A stretch of 64,000 nt of DNA. Source: MPNP01 sp963668325 (lineage in GTDB: Bacteria > Pseudomonadota > Alphaproteobacteria > Rhodobacterales > Rhodobacteraceae). Both the position numbers and the translations under genes were made by a program. The notes beneath the pieces were generated by a model that saw nothing but the letters and a program-made list of their open reading frames with translations, did no database searches and had not been told where the DNA came from. The stretch is from positions 1,488,001 to 1,552,000 of the forward strand of contig OY764222.1 of assembly GCA_963668325.1 (NCBI GenBank), written 5' to 3'. This document shows, piece after piece, positions 47,616 to 55,693 of this stretch. Positions within the stretch are counted from its first letter, which is position 1. Each line of letters starts with the position of its first letter.

Positions 47616-48616
47616 ATACTGATCTGGTCAAACATCTTTCGGTCTTCCTGGGGGAATATCTGCCGCGGGATTGTGGTTATAGCCCGCATACGGTCGCCAA
47701 CTATGCCTTGAGTTTCAAATTGCTGGTTGGCTTTATTGCTAATAAAAATGGGACCCGTCCCATCCAGTTGACCCTTGAGGATCTTGATGTCGAATGCCTT
47801 CTGGATTTTTTGGACTATCTGGAGAATGAGTTGGGCAACAGCATTCGGACCCGCAATAATCGTTTGGCAGCGATCAAGAGTTTTTTTCGCTATCTGGAAT
47901 TTGCTGGAGCGGGTTGTCTTGAATTGGCACGGCAGGTGCAGGCGATCCCACTGAAGAGATTCAAGGAAGCACTGATTGAGACCTTGAGCCACGCTGAGAT
48001 CAAGGCGTTGTTGGAGGCACCAAGGGAGGATACATTCAGTGGCATTCGTGACCGTGCTCTCTTGCATCTTACCTATAGTGCAGCCTTACGGGTATCCGAA
48101 GTAATTAACCTTACGGTGGCTGATCTTCGTTATCCAAGCTTTGCTACGATTCATGTCATGGGCAAGGGACGGCGGGAACGGATTCTACCGCTCTGGAAGG
48201 AGACCAAATCGCTCCTCAGACAGTGGCTTTCGGTTCGTCCGGAAACTGATTGCCCGAACCTGTTTGTCAATGTTCGAGCTGAGGCAATGACCCGTCAGGG
48301 CATCAATCACCGATTGGCCGTGCATCTGAAAACAGCTGCTGAGCAGCAGCCATCCCTCTTGTCAAAAAAGCGTATCTCACCCCATACCCTGCGTCACTCT
48401 TGTGCTCACCATATTCTCGAAGCCACTGGTGACATCCGAAAGGTATCGCTATGGCTTGGACACAGCAGCATACAGAGTACCGAGATTTATCTCCGGGTCG
48501 ATCCAGGTGAGAAACGGGACATTCAAGCTTCAGCTCTTCCTATTGAAGTGAAAAAGGGGGGTTTCAAACATGCCGAGGATCGCTTGTTGGCTCTGTTAAC
48601 TGACATGGGAGGATGA
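47612..48616 (+). CDS. RIT1 tyrosine recombinase C (RitC)
   Basis: A 334-residue recombinase. N-terminal core-binding domain FLGEYLPRDCGYSPHTVANYALSFKLLV; catalytic residues in AALRVSEVINL (Arg), GKGRRERILPL (Lys), SPHTLRHSCAHHIL (HxxR), WLGHSSIQSTEIYL (His, Tyr). The tail LPIEVKKGGFKHAEDRLLALLTDMGG corresponds to the tail lost from RIT2 RitC. It starts in the ATGA overlap with ritB, so the three enzymes are made in a fixed ratio. Confidence 0.93.
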   Translation: MNTDLVKHLSVFLGEYLPRDCGYSPHTVANYALSFKLLVGFIANKNGTRPIQLTLEDLDVECLLDFLDYLENELGNSIRTRNNRLAAIKSFFRYLEFAGAGCLELARQVQAIPLKRFKEALIETLSHAEIKALLEAPREDTFSGIRDRALLHLTYSAALRVSEVINLTVADLRYPSFATIHVMGKGRRERILPLWKETKSLLRQWLSVRPETDCPNLFVNVRAEAMTRQGINHRLAVHLKTAAEQQPSLLSKKRISPHTLRHSCAHHILEATGDIRKVSLWLGHSSIQSTEIYLRVDPGEKRDIQASALPIEVKKGGFKHAEDRLLALLTDMGG

Positions 48617-48620
48617 ATAA

Positions 48621-48735
48621 TTATGTAAAGTAGTATGCACTTAAGACACTGATGGTAAGGAGCTTGGCGCTTTGGACTTTACATAACAATTTGCTTTACA
48701 TAATCTACATTATGTTAATCTTTACATAATGTAGA
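48621..48735 (-). repeat. RIT1 right terminal repeat with extra copy and flanking TGTAGA
   Basis: 48621-48709 is the inverse of the left repeat. It is followed by TCTACATTATG (48704-48714) and its inverse CATAATGTAGA (48725-48735), an 11-bp dyad that includes the second CTTTACATAA and the TGTAGA direct repeat. Confidence 0.85.
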
Positions 48736-49693
48736 TACCCTCGGGAATATCTGTCGGCCGTGTCTGATTCATCGCCTGTTTCTTGATTGCCATGTCCGCA
48801 TGAAGATAGACCTGGGTGGTTTCTACACTTTCATGCCCGAGCCATAAGGCAATCACCGTACATCCAACTCCACTACGAAGCAAATTCATTGCAGCCGTGT
48901 GACGCAAAGTGTGGGGACTGACCCGTTTGTCATGGAGCGACGGACAGGTTTCAGCTGCGATTGTACAGTATTTCCGGACGATACGCTCAATCCCGTCTCG
49001 GCTGAACCGGCCTTGACGATTGCTTATGAACAGTGGTTCCTCCGGTTTCATTGCCCTGCGTTCCTGCAGCCATTCCGTCAGTGCCATAATACTATCGCTA
49101 CGAAGAGGAGTCACTCTCGCCTTTCGTCCTTTGCCAAAGCACTGCAAATATGCCTCATCCCGAGGTATGAGTGTAATATCACCGACATTCAGCCCAATCA
49201 GTTCCGAGACCCGTAGCCCTGTCTGCAAGGCTACAAGTAGCAGGGTATGGTCACGACGACCGATCCAGGTGGTGATATCCGGTGCCCCAAGAAGGGCAGC
49301 GGATTCAGCTGGTTCAAGGAAATCGATTAACCGCTTGTCGTGGCGTTTGGCTGGAATGGCAAGTACCTGTTGACAATGGAGCAACAATGCCGGTTCACGA
49401 ATCGCAACAAACCGAAAGAAGCTACGAATTGCGTTTCGCCTTTGATTACGCGTGCTGGCACTGTTTCCACGATGCTCCTCCATATGGGTCAAAAAATTAC
49501 TGACGAGGGTTGCATCAATATCAGCGACACACATGTCCACGGGTTGTCGGTTGAGACATTCAACTGCATACTGGATCAGAAGCCGAAAGGTATCCCTGTA
49601 ACTGGCCACAGTGTGAACACTGACATGTTTCTGATTGATGAGGTATTCTGTGAAGAAACGCTGGATAGAGAGAGACAAGTTATAAACAGTCAT
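48722..49693 (-). CDS. RIT2 tyrosine recombinase C (RitC), 3' end altered by RIT1
   Basis: A 323-residue recombinase. N-terminal core-binding domain FFTEYLINQKHVSVHTVASYRDTFRLLI; catalytic residues in GLRVSELIGL, GKGRKARVTPL, SPHTLRHTAAMNLL and WLGHESVETTQVYLHA. The last residues IYIM are encoded partly by the RIT1 end, which also supplies the stop codon. The intact tail would have been 13 residues longer. Because the catalytic Tyr lies well before the change, the enzyme may still work, but the tail may matter for protein-protein contact. Confidence 0.9.
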   Translation of the reverse strand: MTVYNLSLSIQRFFTEYLINQKHVSVHTVASYRDTFRLLIQYAVECLNRQPVDMCVADIDATLVSNFLTHMEEHRGNSASTRNQRRNAIRSFFRFVAIREPALLLHCQQVLAIPAKRHDKRLIDFLEPAESAALLGAPDITTWIGRRDHTLLLVALQTGLRVSELIGLNVGDITLIPRDEAYLQCFGKGRKARVTPLRSDSIMALTEWLQERRAMKPEEPLFISNRQGRFSRDGIERIVRKYCTIAAETCPSLHDKRVSPHTLRHTAAMNLLRSGVGCTVIALWLGHESVETTQVYLHADMAIKKQAMNQTRPTDIPEGIYIM

Positions 49694-50646
49694 GACTGCC
49701 TCCCTTGCTTATGGGCTTGTTCAACCTTCTCAAGGGTAATCTGAAGCAATTCGGGAACGGCCTCAAGATACCAGTAGGTCTCTTTTGGACTGTGGTGTCC
49801 AAGCCAGTTACTCAGCTTGTATAATTCGCGATCGACATCTAGACCTTTCCGGTGCCAGTCAATAAGTGTCCTGACCGCAAAACTGTGTCGCAAGTCATGG
49901 ATACGAGGACCTTTACCATAATTGAAACCCTCCTGGTGGTTGCGGAGACCAATGCTGGCACAACATCGAGCAAAATTACTTCTCGCGGTAGAGCCGGGAG
50001 CCATAAGGCCATTCTCACTGAGAAAGAATGCCGGGGCCTTTCTGGTCACAGATCGGTCACGCAAATCCCGGTATAATGCCAGTTTTTTAGCCGTACATGG
50101 CGTGATCGGAATTATCCGTCTAATATGGTTCTTGGCATGACGAATCCGCAAGGTGCCTTTTTCAATATCAACATCGTCATCAACAAGATTCATAGCTTCA
50201 CTGATTCGTAATCCGGTTACCGCAATCAGACCATAAAGAGTTGCATGGGTTGGTCCTCGCAAGCCACAACCGCTAGGCGAGCGGAGTTGTAAGGCAGCAT
50301 CAATGATATTGGCAATCTCCTGATCAGCATAGATATAGGGTTTAGGTCGACTTTTAACGGCAGGGATCAGGCCTTCTGGCAGGACTTCACTATTCGGGTC
50401 CAAAACATGTAACCATAAGGTGAATACACGGACATGGCTGTACCGCTTGGACCATGTTTCTTGACTTGCCGAACCAAAGCTTTTCTTCCATAGCAGGAAT
50501 AGATCCACGGTGATATGTTTTGCTCCCTGATTCGCCACGAACGTAGCAAATGTTCGTAAGATATTAACTACCTCAATCGAAAGTCCGGTTCCAAGTGCCT
50601 GTCTTTGAGTGAGATAATGTTCAACTCGTTCACGAATAGATATCAT
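49690..50646 (-). CDS. RIT2 tyrosine recombinase B (RitB)
   Basis: A 318-residue recombinase, homologous to RIT1 RitB. N-terminal RVEHYLTQRQALGTGLSIEVVNILRTF; catalytic residues in GLRISEAMNL (Arg), RHAKNHIRRIIPI (Lys), HDLRHSFAVRTL (HxxR), LGHHSPKETYWYLEAVP (His, Tyr). Overlaps ritA and ritC by 4 bp each. Confidence 0.92.
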   Translation of the reverse strand: MISIRERVEHYLTQRQALGTGLSIEVVNILRTFATFVANQGAKHITVDLFLLWKKSFGSASQETWSKRYSHVRVFTLWLHVLDPNSEVLPEGLIPAVKSRPKPYIYADQEIANIIDAALQLRSPSGCGLRGPTHATLYGLIAVTGLRISEAMNLVDDDVDIEKGTLRIRHAKNHIRRIIPITPCTAKKLALYRDLRDRSVTRKAPAFFLSENGLMAPGSTARSNFARCCASIGLRNHQEGFNYGKGPRIHDLRHSFAVRTLIDWHRKGLDVDRELYKLSNWLGHHSPKETYWYLEAVPELLQITLEKVEQAHKQGRQS

Positions 50647-51872
50647 TGGTTCTCTCCCTTTATCGGCCAGGGGCGTGCAAGCTCACGCAGTGATTCAACA
50701 TCATACCGGGCATATGTGGTGGTTGAATCATAGCTGCGATGGCGTAAGACATCACCGATTTCCTCCAGTGAGGATCCCTGATGGAGGAGTTTCATAGCCA
50801 GGCTATGACGCAAGGAATGGGTATGTACCTTCCCCGTGGGTAATGGCAATCCTGCAAGTTTATAGGCTCTATATAGAGCCCGATGGACCGTCCTGGAATT
50901 TTGGAAAGCTGTAAATGGGGCTCGTAATTTTACAAACAGATGTCGTGTCTGTCCCGGACGACCATAACGCAGCCAGGCGATGATCGCTTCGCCGATATCG
51001 ACGGTTAAAGGCATATAATCATATTGATTACCTTTGCCCCGAATTAGTATTCTGCCCGTATGCCAGTCAATGTCCTCAAGCTGTATGGCGACAACTTCCT
51101 GGGCACGAAGGCCAAGGCGAGCCATTAGTAGGAGCATGGCATAATCCCGCCTATCGCGTGGAGTGTCATTGTGGAGTACTTCGAGCAGTTTGGTGACCGT
51201 CGCCGGTTCAAGATGACGGGGCAACCCGTCAGTACGGGCTGGCGCTGTTGGAGGAATGATAGCTGACAAGTCCCGCGGGATATAATTGCTCCAGAACAGA
51301 AACCGGAGAATATTACGTAGGTAAGGGATAGGCCAGTTGCTTGATACGGTGACTTTGTCCACAAAGGCAAGAACATCTTCGGGTGTCACTAAAGCAAGAT
51401 TTTGGACCATATCTGTATCAGCTTTGCAGTGCTGCACGAATTGGGTCAGGATTTTTGTATAAACCTTTAAGTGATCACCGCACAGTCCCCGTTGGGACCT
51501 GAGCCAATGGTCCAGTTCACTGCAGAGCTGTTCCACCGTTCCCTGGAATGGCAACGGGACCTTATGGACCATCGCACCGGCATCAATCAGATATATGCAG
51601 AATTGACGCACAATCCATTTAGCTCGTTTCTTCATACACAAACTATCGGTTGTCACGCAAACATCAGCGAGCCTGTCCATGGTACCGACATCCAGCTCGC
51701 TGGGACCGATATTTTTCATCTGAACAACATCACAAAGGCGGTGGCTGATACGCCGGTAGACTTCGATAGTATGTTTGCTATAACCTTGTTCGCTCAGGGA
51801 ATGCAGAAATGCAGTTAGGTAGGCCAGTAGCCAGAATTGCCCCTCAGCTGGGGCACGATCAGGAATCGTCAT
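50643..51872 (-). CDS. RIT2 tyrosine recombinase A (RitA)
   Basis: A 409-residue recombinase, about 100 residues shorter than RIT1 RitA. Core-binding segments FLHSLSEQGYSKHTIEVYRRI and LDHWLRSQRGLCGDHLKVYTKIL; catalytic residues in LGLRAQEVVAI (Arg), RGKGNQYDYMPL (Lys), THSLRHSLAMKLL (HxxR), RHRSYDSTTTYARY (His, Tyr). GAGAGGTT precedes the ATG. First gene of the trio on the minus strand. Confidence 0.92.
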   Translation of the reverse strand: MTIPDRAPAEGQFWLLAYLTAFLHSLSEQGYSKHTIEVYRRISHRLCDVVQMKNIGPSELDVGTMDRLADVCVTTDSLCMKKRAKWIVRQFCIYLIDAGAMVHKVPLPFQGTVEQLCSELDHWLRSQRGLCGDHLKVYTKILTQFVQHCKADTDMVQNLALVTPEDVLAFVDKVTVSSNWPIPYLRNILRFLFWSNYIPRDLSAIIPPTAPARTDGLPRHLEPATVTKLLEVLHNDTPRDRRDYAMLLLMARLGLRAQEVVAIQLEDIDWHTGRILIRGKGNQYDYMPLTVDIGEAIIAWLRYGRPGQTRHLFVKLRAPFTAFQNSRTVHRALYRAYKLAGLPLPTGKVHTHSLRHSLAMKLLHQGSSLEEIGDVLRHRSYDSTTTYARYDVESLRELARPWPIKGENQ

Positions 51873-51998
51873 AATTTAACCTCTCGTTTAGTTAACAAAA
51901 CGAGAATTTTACAGTATGAACCTTGGCGGTGGTTTGGAGCTGTCTTGACTAAAGGTCAGAGATAATCGGGGACTGTGGATTATAAAATCAACTGATTG

Positions 51999-52101
51999 GT
52001 TCCAAACCTTCACCAATTATTATGCCGACAAATAAAACTTACAATCCCCATGAATAAAGGAATTGGGAACAGTTGTCGGCATAATAAATTTGTCGGCATA
52101 A
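51999..52101 (-). repeat. RIT2 right terminal inverted repeat
   Basis: The inverse of 44761-44863 over its full 103 bp. The ritA promoter probably lies between this repeat and 51872. Confidence 0.95.
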
Positions 52102-52416
52102 GCCACCACAATACGCACAAGATGCCGGGTGATGATGCCGAACATGGTCAACATGCTTCGACCGGATTAAGGTCTGTCCCTTATGGCCAGGTTGACCACC
52201 TGATCGACGGCCACCTTTTCCCCGCTTCGGAGCATTGGGCTTGCCTAGACCATCACTGCCCGGCGGTTTGCTACTGTTACGACTGGACTTTTTGAGACGA
52301 TGCTCATACGCCGTTAGGCGTTCCTTTAAGGTGTCAATCTCGGCCTTAAGACTTACAACAAGTTCCTTTAACTGGGAATTTTCGGCCTGTAAAGCTTCGT
52401 AGGAAAGACGTGTCAT
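52102..52416 (-). pseudogene. IS66 transposase TnpC, N-terminal part
   Basis: The N-terminal leucine-zipper and linker region of the IS66 transposase: MTRLSYEALQAENSQLKELVVSLKAEIDTLKERL (coiled coil), then SSRNSSKPPGSDGLG, RRSGGQPGHKGQ and the zinc-ribbon start CAYCGG. The frame then runs into the RIT2 end. It joins exactly to 44754 downstream after removal of one GCCACC. Confidence 0.92.
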
Positions 52417-52632
52417 GTATACTGAAATTTTTTCTGCTCGACATTTATTTGTCGCTTTGTAGCGGAATTAGAAGACCGCTATCAAATAGTCAACTAGAAA
52501 CTGGACAAAAAAGAGACAGGGTATATATTTTGACTACCTGAGTAGTTACTGCAATTTGTCCTAACCCTCCTTTACAAGGGGATTCAGGGCTATCCCAGTG
52601 GATTTACCAACAGTTCCATTTATGGGAACACT

Positions 52633-53020
52633 CTAATTCAGACGTACCTCCAACAGTTCAAATGCCTTGCTCTGAAGTGCCGTTGGCTGCGTTGCCATCG
52701 TTATACTCCCTTCATCCGTCGGAAGCTGAACCGTGTTCAATACCAGGGTTGCCAAATCATCCAGCAACGTCCGGAAACTGTGGACCGGTAAACCCTTCTC
52801 CTCTTGGGCACCCTCGCGGTCTGCATCCTGAAACAGCAAGGGGGCAAGTTTCATTCTCATATGCCACTCCAGATAATAGGCCAGCATACATAAAAACACA
52901 TGACCACGAACATGCGCCTCGGTATAGACATAGACCGGCCTTATAGCGAGTTCTGACTTGATGGTTCGAAAAGCCCGTTTGACCATAGCCAGGGCTTTGT
53001 AGGCCACCACGATTTGTCCT
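52633..53020 (-). pseudogene. IS1634-family transposase, C-terminal fragment
   Basis: About 125 residues: YKALAMVKRAFRTIKSELAIRPVYVYTEAHVRGHVFLCMLAYYLEWHMRMKLAPLLF is the conserved C-terminal part of IS1634-type DDE transposases, with the catalytic-Glu region AFRTIK. The N-terminal part is missing; the homology ends at a 46-bp palindrome at 53022. It is a relic whose downstream flank received the IS66 element. Confidence 0.85.
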
Positions 53021-53021
53021 T

Positions 53022-53067
53022 TTGTTTACCACAATTATGCCGATATCGGCATAATTGTGGTAAACAA
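53022..53067. repeat. 46-bp perfect palindrome
   Basis: The half-site TTGTTTACCACAATTATGCC continues with GAT and is followed by its exact inverse, centred at 53044/53045. It abuts the truncated IS1634 fragment. It contains ATTATGCCGA on both arms, the same 10 bases that occur inside the RIT2 terminal repeat. Confidence 0.93.
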
Positions 53068-53110
53068 CAACTGGTCAGATATCAAAGAGTATTAAAACGT
53101 GGTAGTTTTT

Positions 53111-53503
53111 CTATCCGGATATGGCAGAAGTAATCATATTTTTAAGAACATCTGTCAGGGTTTGGGTAGTCAGCGGGAGACCTTCAGTTTTAATCCATTC
53201 GACAGCTTTTTTCTTGAAGGAGGATTGGGCATTACGGACATATTCACCGCCCTCTTGAGTTAACCCAAGAAGGTAACCTAAAAATAAAGAGGGTCCATCT
53301 AATAAGTAATCTATTTCGCTGATACCATCAAGCAAACCACTTTGGATCGCACAATGAACATGATACTCCAGCTTCTGCCTGCCAACCTCTGATAATTCAT
53401 CATCAGCAAGCAAATCTTCAACCGTTTTATTGGCGGGGTAAGGGACTTCGTCCCGGGAAAAGTATTCTAGAATTTCCAGGGTTATTTCGGGATCCTCAAT
53501 CAT
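53111..53503 (-). CDS. DUF2513-like protein
   Basis: A 130-residue protein with the DUF2513 layout: an N-terminal helix (EITLEILEYFSRDEVPYPANKTVEDLL), a winged-helix-like middle (VGRQKLEYHVHCAIQSGLLDG), LGYLLGLTQEGGEYVRNAQ and a terminal helix. DUF2513 proteins are small, often phage- or mobile-DNA-associated, and of unknown function. It is the last of three minus-strand genes, about 110 bp after the YwgA-like gene. Confidence 0.6.
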   Translation of the reverse strand: MIEDPEITLEILEYFSRDEVPYPANKTVEDLLADDELSEVGRQKLEYHVHCAIQSGLLDGISEIDYLLDGPSLFLGYLLGLTQEGGEYVRNAQSSFKKKAVEWIKTEGLPLTTQTLTDVLKNMITSAISG

Positions 53504-53611
53504 CGTTCCTTATCTCCAAATTTGGTCGGCATAGAGCTTCCAAATGTATTCCAACAATTGGTATTGGACAACCAGGTTTCATAAAAGAGGATATTATAAT
53601 TGAGGCTTGAA

Positions 53612-54154
53612 TCACGAGAATCTGGGTGATCTGTTTTTCAATCCTAGCCATGTTTTTAGTAGTTTTTTAAGGGAATTACCTACCTTTTCATCCGGTTTGT
53701 TCGAAATAGCCTTCTTCAATTTATTAAGATCTTCAATCCTATTTTTCTCTGTTCTGTCAATTAACAGTGCAGTTGCCAATTGCCCGAGCTCCCTGATATC
53801 CTTGGCGCCAAGTTTATCAACAATAAAACCAATTTGCTTTTTGTGGGGTTCCAGAGTCTTAGGGAACCCTCCTATGTATTTTTTTCCTAAATCAGTTATG
53901 ACAAAACAGGGATAGGAATTATTAAGTTCGATGGCCAGCAACCTGTCAGCCCGTAAGGAGGTTAATTTCTCGCTGAGATCAAAAGAATATGGGCTGTTCT
54001 TATACAGGACAAATTCAAAGTCCATTGGAACTTCCAGCATTTCCTGCGTAAAATAGATATAGTTCTGTATATGAGATTCACTGGTTCTGCTTGCGTCTTC
54101 CGAAAGACTATCAAACAAACTCAATATCAGAGCAGTTTGCTCTCTACTGTCCAT
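53612..54154 (-). CDS. YwgA-like protein
   Basis: A 180-residue protein. IQNYIYFTQEMLEVPMDFEFVLYKNSPYSFDLSEKLTSLRADRLL and FVITDLGKKYI resemble YwgA-type proteins, a winged-helix-like family also seen next to HD-phosphohydrolase genes (for example ywfO-ywgA in Bacillus). The C-terminal half is helical. Its start lies 3 bp after the HD gene stop, so they are co-translated. Function unknown; the fixed pairing suggests it controls or senses for the HD enzyme. Confidence 0.6.
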   Translation of the reverse strand: MDSREQTALILSLFDSLSEDASRTSESHIQNYIYFTQEMLEVPMDFEFVLYKNSPYSFDLSEKLTSLRADRLLAIELNNSYPCFVITDLGKKYIGGFPKTLEPHKKQIGFIVDKLGAKDIRELGQLATALLIDRTEKNRIEDLNKLKKAISNKPDEKVGNSLKKLLKTWLGLKNRSPRFS

Positions 54155-54157
54155 TGG

Positions 54158-55474
54158 TCAATTCTCCTCTTGATCCTGTTTTATAATTTTTTCACGATTA
54201 TCATTCAACCAGTCACTTGCATCATTGTGTGTTTCTCTTTCACAAAACACAAATTCTACAGAAACAACCGGAATGTTATTAAGTACTTCTGACTTTTTAT
54301 GTGATGCAACAACCTCCTCGTCCTTAAGGTCTCCAAGAAGGACTGGAAAATCTGGCCCTCCCTCTGGTTGTTGGTACTTGTCATACCGAAAATTGGTCGG
54401 TCCAAACTGGTCTGATAGAGCATCAAAGACTAACTTTCCAGCAGCTGGATTGATTTCGAAATCATTAGGATTTCGCTTATATAACAACTTGAAATGATTC
54501 CTATTAACTATGCGGTCGGCATGCAAATTGTCCGGCTCATTACTATTCCTGGCAGCCGCCACCAGAGCAGCGGTCACCTCGTTGTCAGTAATATTAAGGT
54601 GGTCTGATACTTCTGTGGAAAATTGTCCATCCTCAAGCCAATCCTTAAGAAAATCCATGAGATGTATGTCATATATGCGCCGAACTGGATGGAAATACAC
54701 CTGGGTATACATAAAATAGCGGGCGAGTAATAAAGCTTCGACCGAATGAAGTCCACCTTCCTCAATCCCCAACTTTGGCTTACCAAGCATCGGATCAGGA
54801 AGTATCCTTAGAGTATCAATCAGGCGATAATGGTCGAACCGGCCATAAGCCACACCGATGTGATGTGAGTCTCGCAGGAGATAGTCCATGCGGTCTACCC
54901 CAAAGGCATCTCCTGTAATGATCTCTGACAGAATTGCCTCCCATGAATTAAAAATAAGATTTTTCGCTTTCTTTGGACCAATAGCAAGTTTTACAATGCG
55001 TTCAGCTTGAAGTGGGGTTTTAAGACTCCTCAAAATTTCTTCCATCTCATTACTCAGGATGATGTTTTGGGTGATTCTTTCATGGTCCCACCCGGATGGT
55101 AGTAAATCCTTTTCAGCTGCATGAGAAAAGGGTAAATGGCCGACATCATGCAATAATGATGCTATCCGAAGCACTTTTCGCCAGTTGCTTAAATCGTCCA
55201 AATCTACGAATTCATTTAAATCATCCTCAACTTTATCCGATAAATTGCTTTGGTGGGTAACTATATCAAACACCCGACTAGCCAGTTCCATCACTCCGAG
55301 GGAGTGTTCAAAACGTTTGTGGGACGCACCTGGATAAACGAGATAGGTGAGGGCCAATTGATGGATATGACGCAATCTTTGAAAGGGAGGAGAGTTGACT
55401 ACCTGCCGTTCATCGTCAGTCAGCCTGACAAAATCGTGAATTGGATCACGAATTTCATGGGCATAATTATTCAT
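54158..55474 (-). CDS. HD-superfamily phosphohydrolase (SAMHD1/dGTPase-like, YwfO type)
   Basis: A 438-residue HD-domain enzyme. The N-terminus IRDPIHDFVRLTDDERQVVNSPPFQRLRHIHQLALTYLVYPGASHKRFEHSLGVMELA is the SAMHD1/YwfO pattern; HDVGHLPFSHAAEKDL holds the HD metal site near residue 110; ITGDAFGVDRMDYLLRDSHHIGVAYGRFD completes the active site. Enzymes of this group split dNTPs or related nucleotides. It heads a three-gene unit with YwgA-like and DUF2513-like proteins, flanked on both sides by insertion sequences, which suggests an acquired module, possibly defensive. Confidence 0.85.
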   Translation of the reverse strand: MNNYAHEIRDPIHDFVRLTDDERQVVNSPPFQRLRHIHQLALTYLVYPGASHKRFEHSLGVMELASRVFDIVTHQSNLSDKVEDDLNEFVDLDDLSNWRKVLRIASLLHDVGHLPFSHAAEKDLLPSGWDHERITQNIILSNEMEEILRSLKTPLQAERIVKLAIGPKKAKNLIFNSWEAILSEIITGDAFGVDRMDYLLRDSHHIGVAYGRFDHYRLIDTLRILPDPMLGKPKLGIEEGGLHSVEALLLARYFMYTQVYFHPVRRIYDIHLMDFLKDWLEDGQFSTEVSDHLNITDNEVTAALVAAARNSNEPDNLHADRIVNRNHFKLLYKRNPNDFEINPAAGKLVFDALSDQFGPTNFRYDKYQQPEGGPDFPVLLGDLKDEEVVASHKKSEVLNNIPVVSVEFVFCERETHNDASDWLNDNREKIIKQDQEEN

Positions 55475-55693
55475 TCAGTTTTCATTCATATAACTTTAGG
55501 GCACCTCTTTTTTAACCATTTTCAGAGATCCTCTGATCTTCAAAAGCCAGTTTTTTTAATTTTCTATCCTTTTGAACTATAGTTTTTTTGTTAAATTTTT
55601 ATCATTCCGGTCAATTTTTGACCAAATCTGCCCTTTCATCACACCATTACACACACCTCGCCCTTAATTTGGACTATCTTGACATAATTCGCC

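Larger units (their letters stand above)
45009..48729 (+). mobile_element. RIT element 1 (recombinase-in-trio), inserted in the 3' end of RIT2 ritC
   Basis: A 3.7-kb element with three overlapping tyrosine-recombinase genes on the plus strand. Terminal repeats of about 83-89 bp (from 45009 and from 48621) carry TTATGTAAAG twice, 17 bp apart, and once inverted ending at position 83, the same layout as RIT2. The right end has a further 26 bp with another CTTTACATAA. TGTAGA flanks it on both sides (45003-45008 and 48730-48735). Removing element and one TGTAGA extends RIT2 ritC from PEGIY to PEGIYKPDDDVLVFLGSL, which aligns with the tail of the RIT1 RitC. Confidence 0.9.
44761..52101 (-). mobile_element. 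RIT element 2 (recombinase-in-trio), inserted in IS66 tnpC and itself interrupted by RIT element 1
   Basis: Three overlapping tyrosine-recombinase genes (50643-51872, 49690-50646, 48722-49693) lie between 103-bp perfect inverted repeats at 44761-44863 and 51999-52101. Each repeat holds TTATGCCGACAA twice as direct copies 17 bp apart and once inverted, ending at position 82. The 6-bp direct repeat GCCACC flanks the element (44755-44760 and 52102-52107). Removing element plus one repeat restores IS66 TnpC as CAYCGGSLTGDH. Recombinase-in-trio elements are known; the direct repeat and nesting are notable. Confidence 0.93.
36605..52549 (-). mobile_element. IS66-type element (tnpC-only, ISBst12-like) carrying nested insertions
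   Basis: The ends are GTAACTACTCAGGTAGT at 36605-36621 and its exact inverse at 52533-52549. They are flanked by the 8-bp direct repeat TGCAATTT (36597-36604 and 52550-52557), the length IS66 elements make. The only own gene is a tnpC-type transposase split in three parts (52102-52416, 44486-44760, 36683-37526). No tnpA or tnpB fits in the 117 bp between the tnpC start and the right inverted repeat. Subtracting the two inserted elements with one copy of each duplication leaves about 1630 bp, the expected size of a tnpC-only IS66 relative. Confidence 0.93.

Noticed and set aside
45139..51872. Prophage or integron with multiple integrases
   Set aside because: Six tyrosine recombinases form two trios with 4-bp overlaps and own inverted repeats, the mark of RIT elements; no phage structural genes, attC sites or cassettes are seen.
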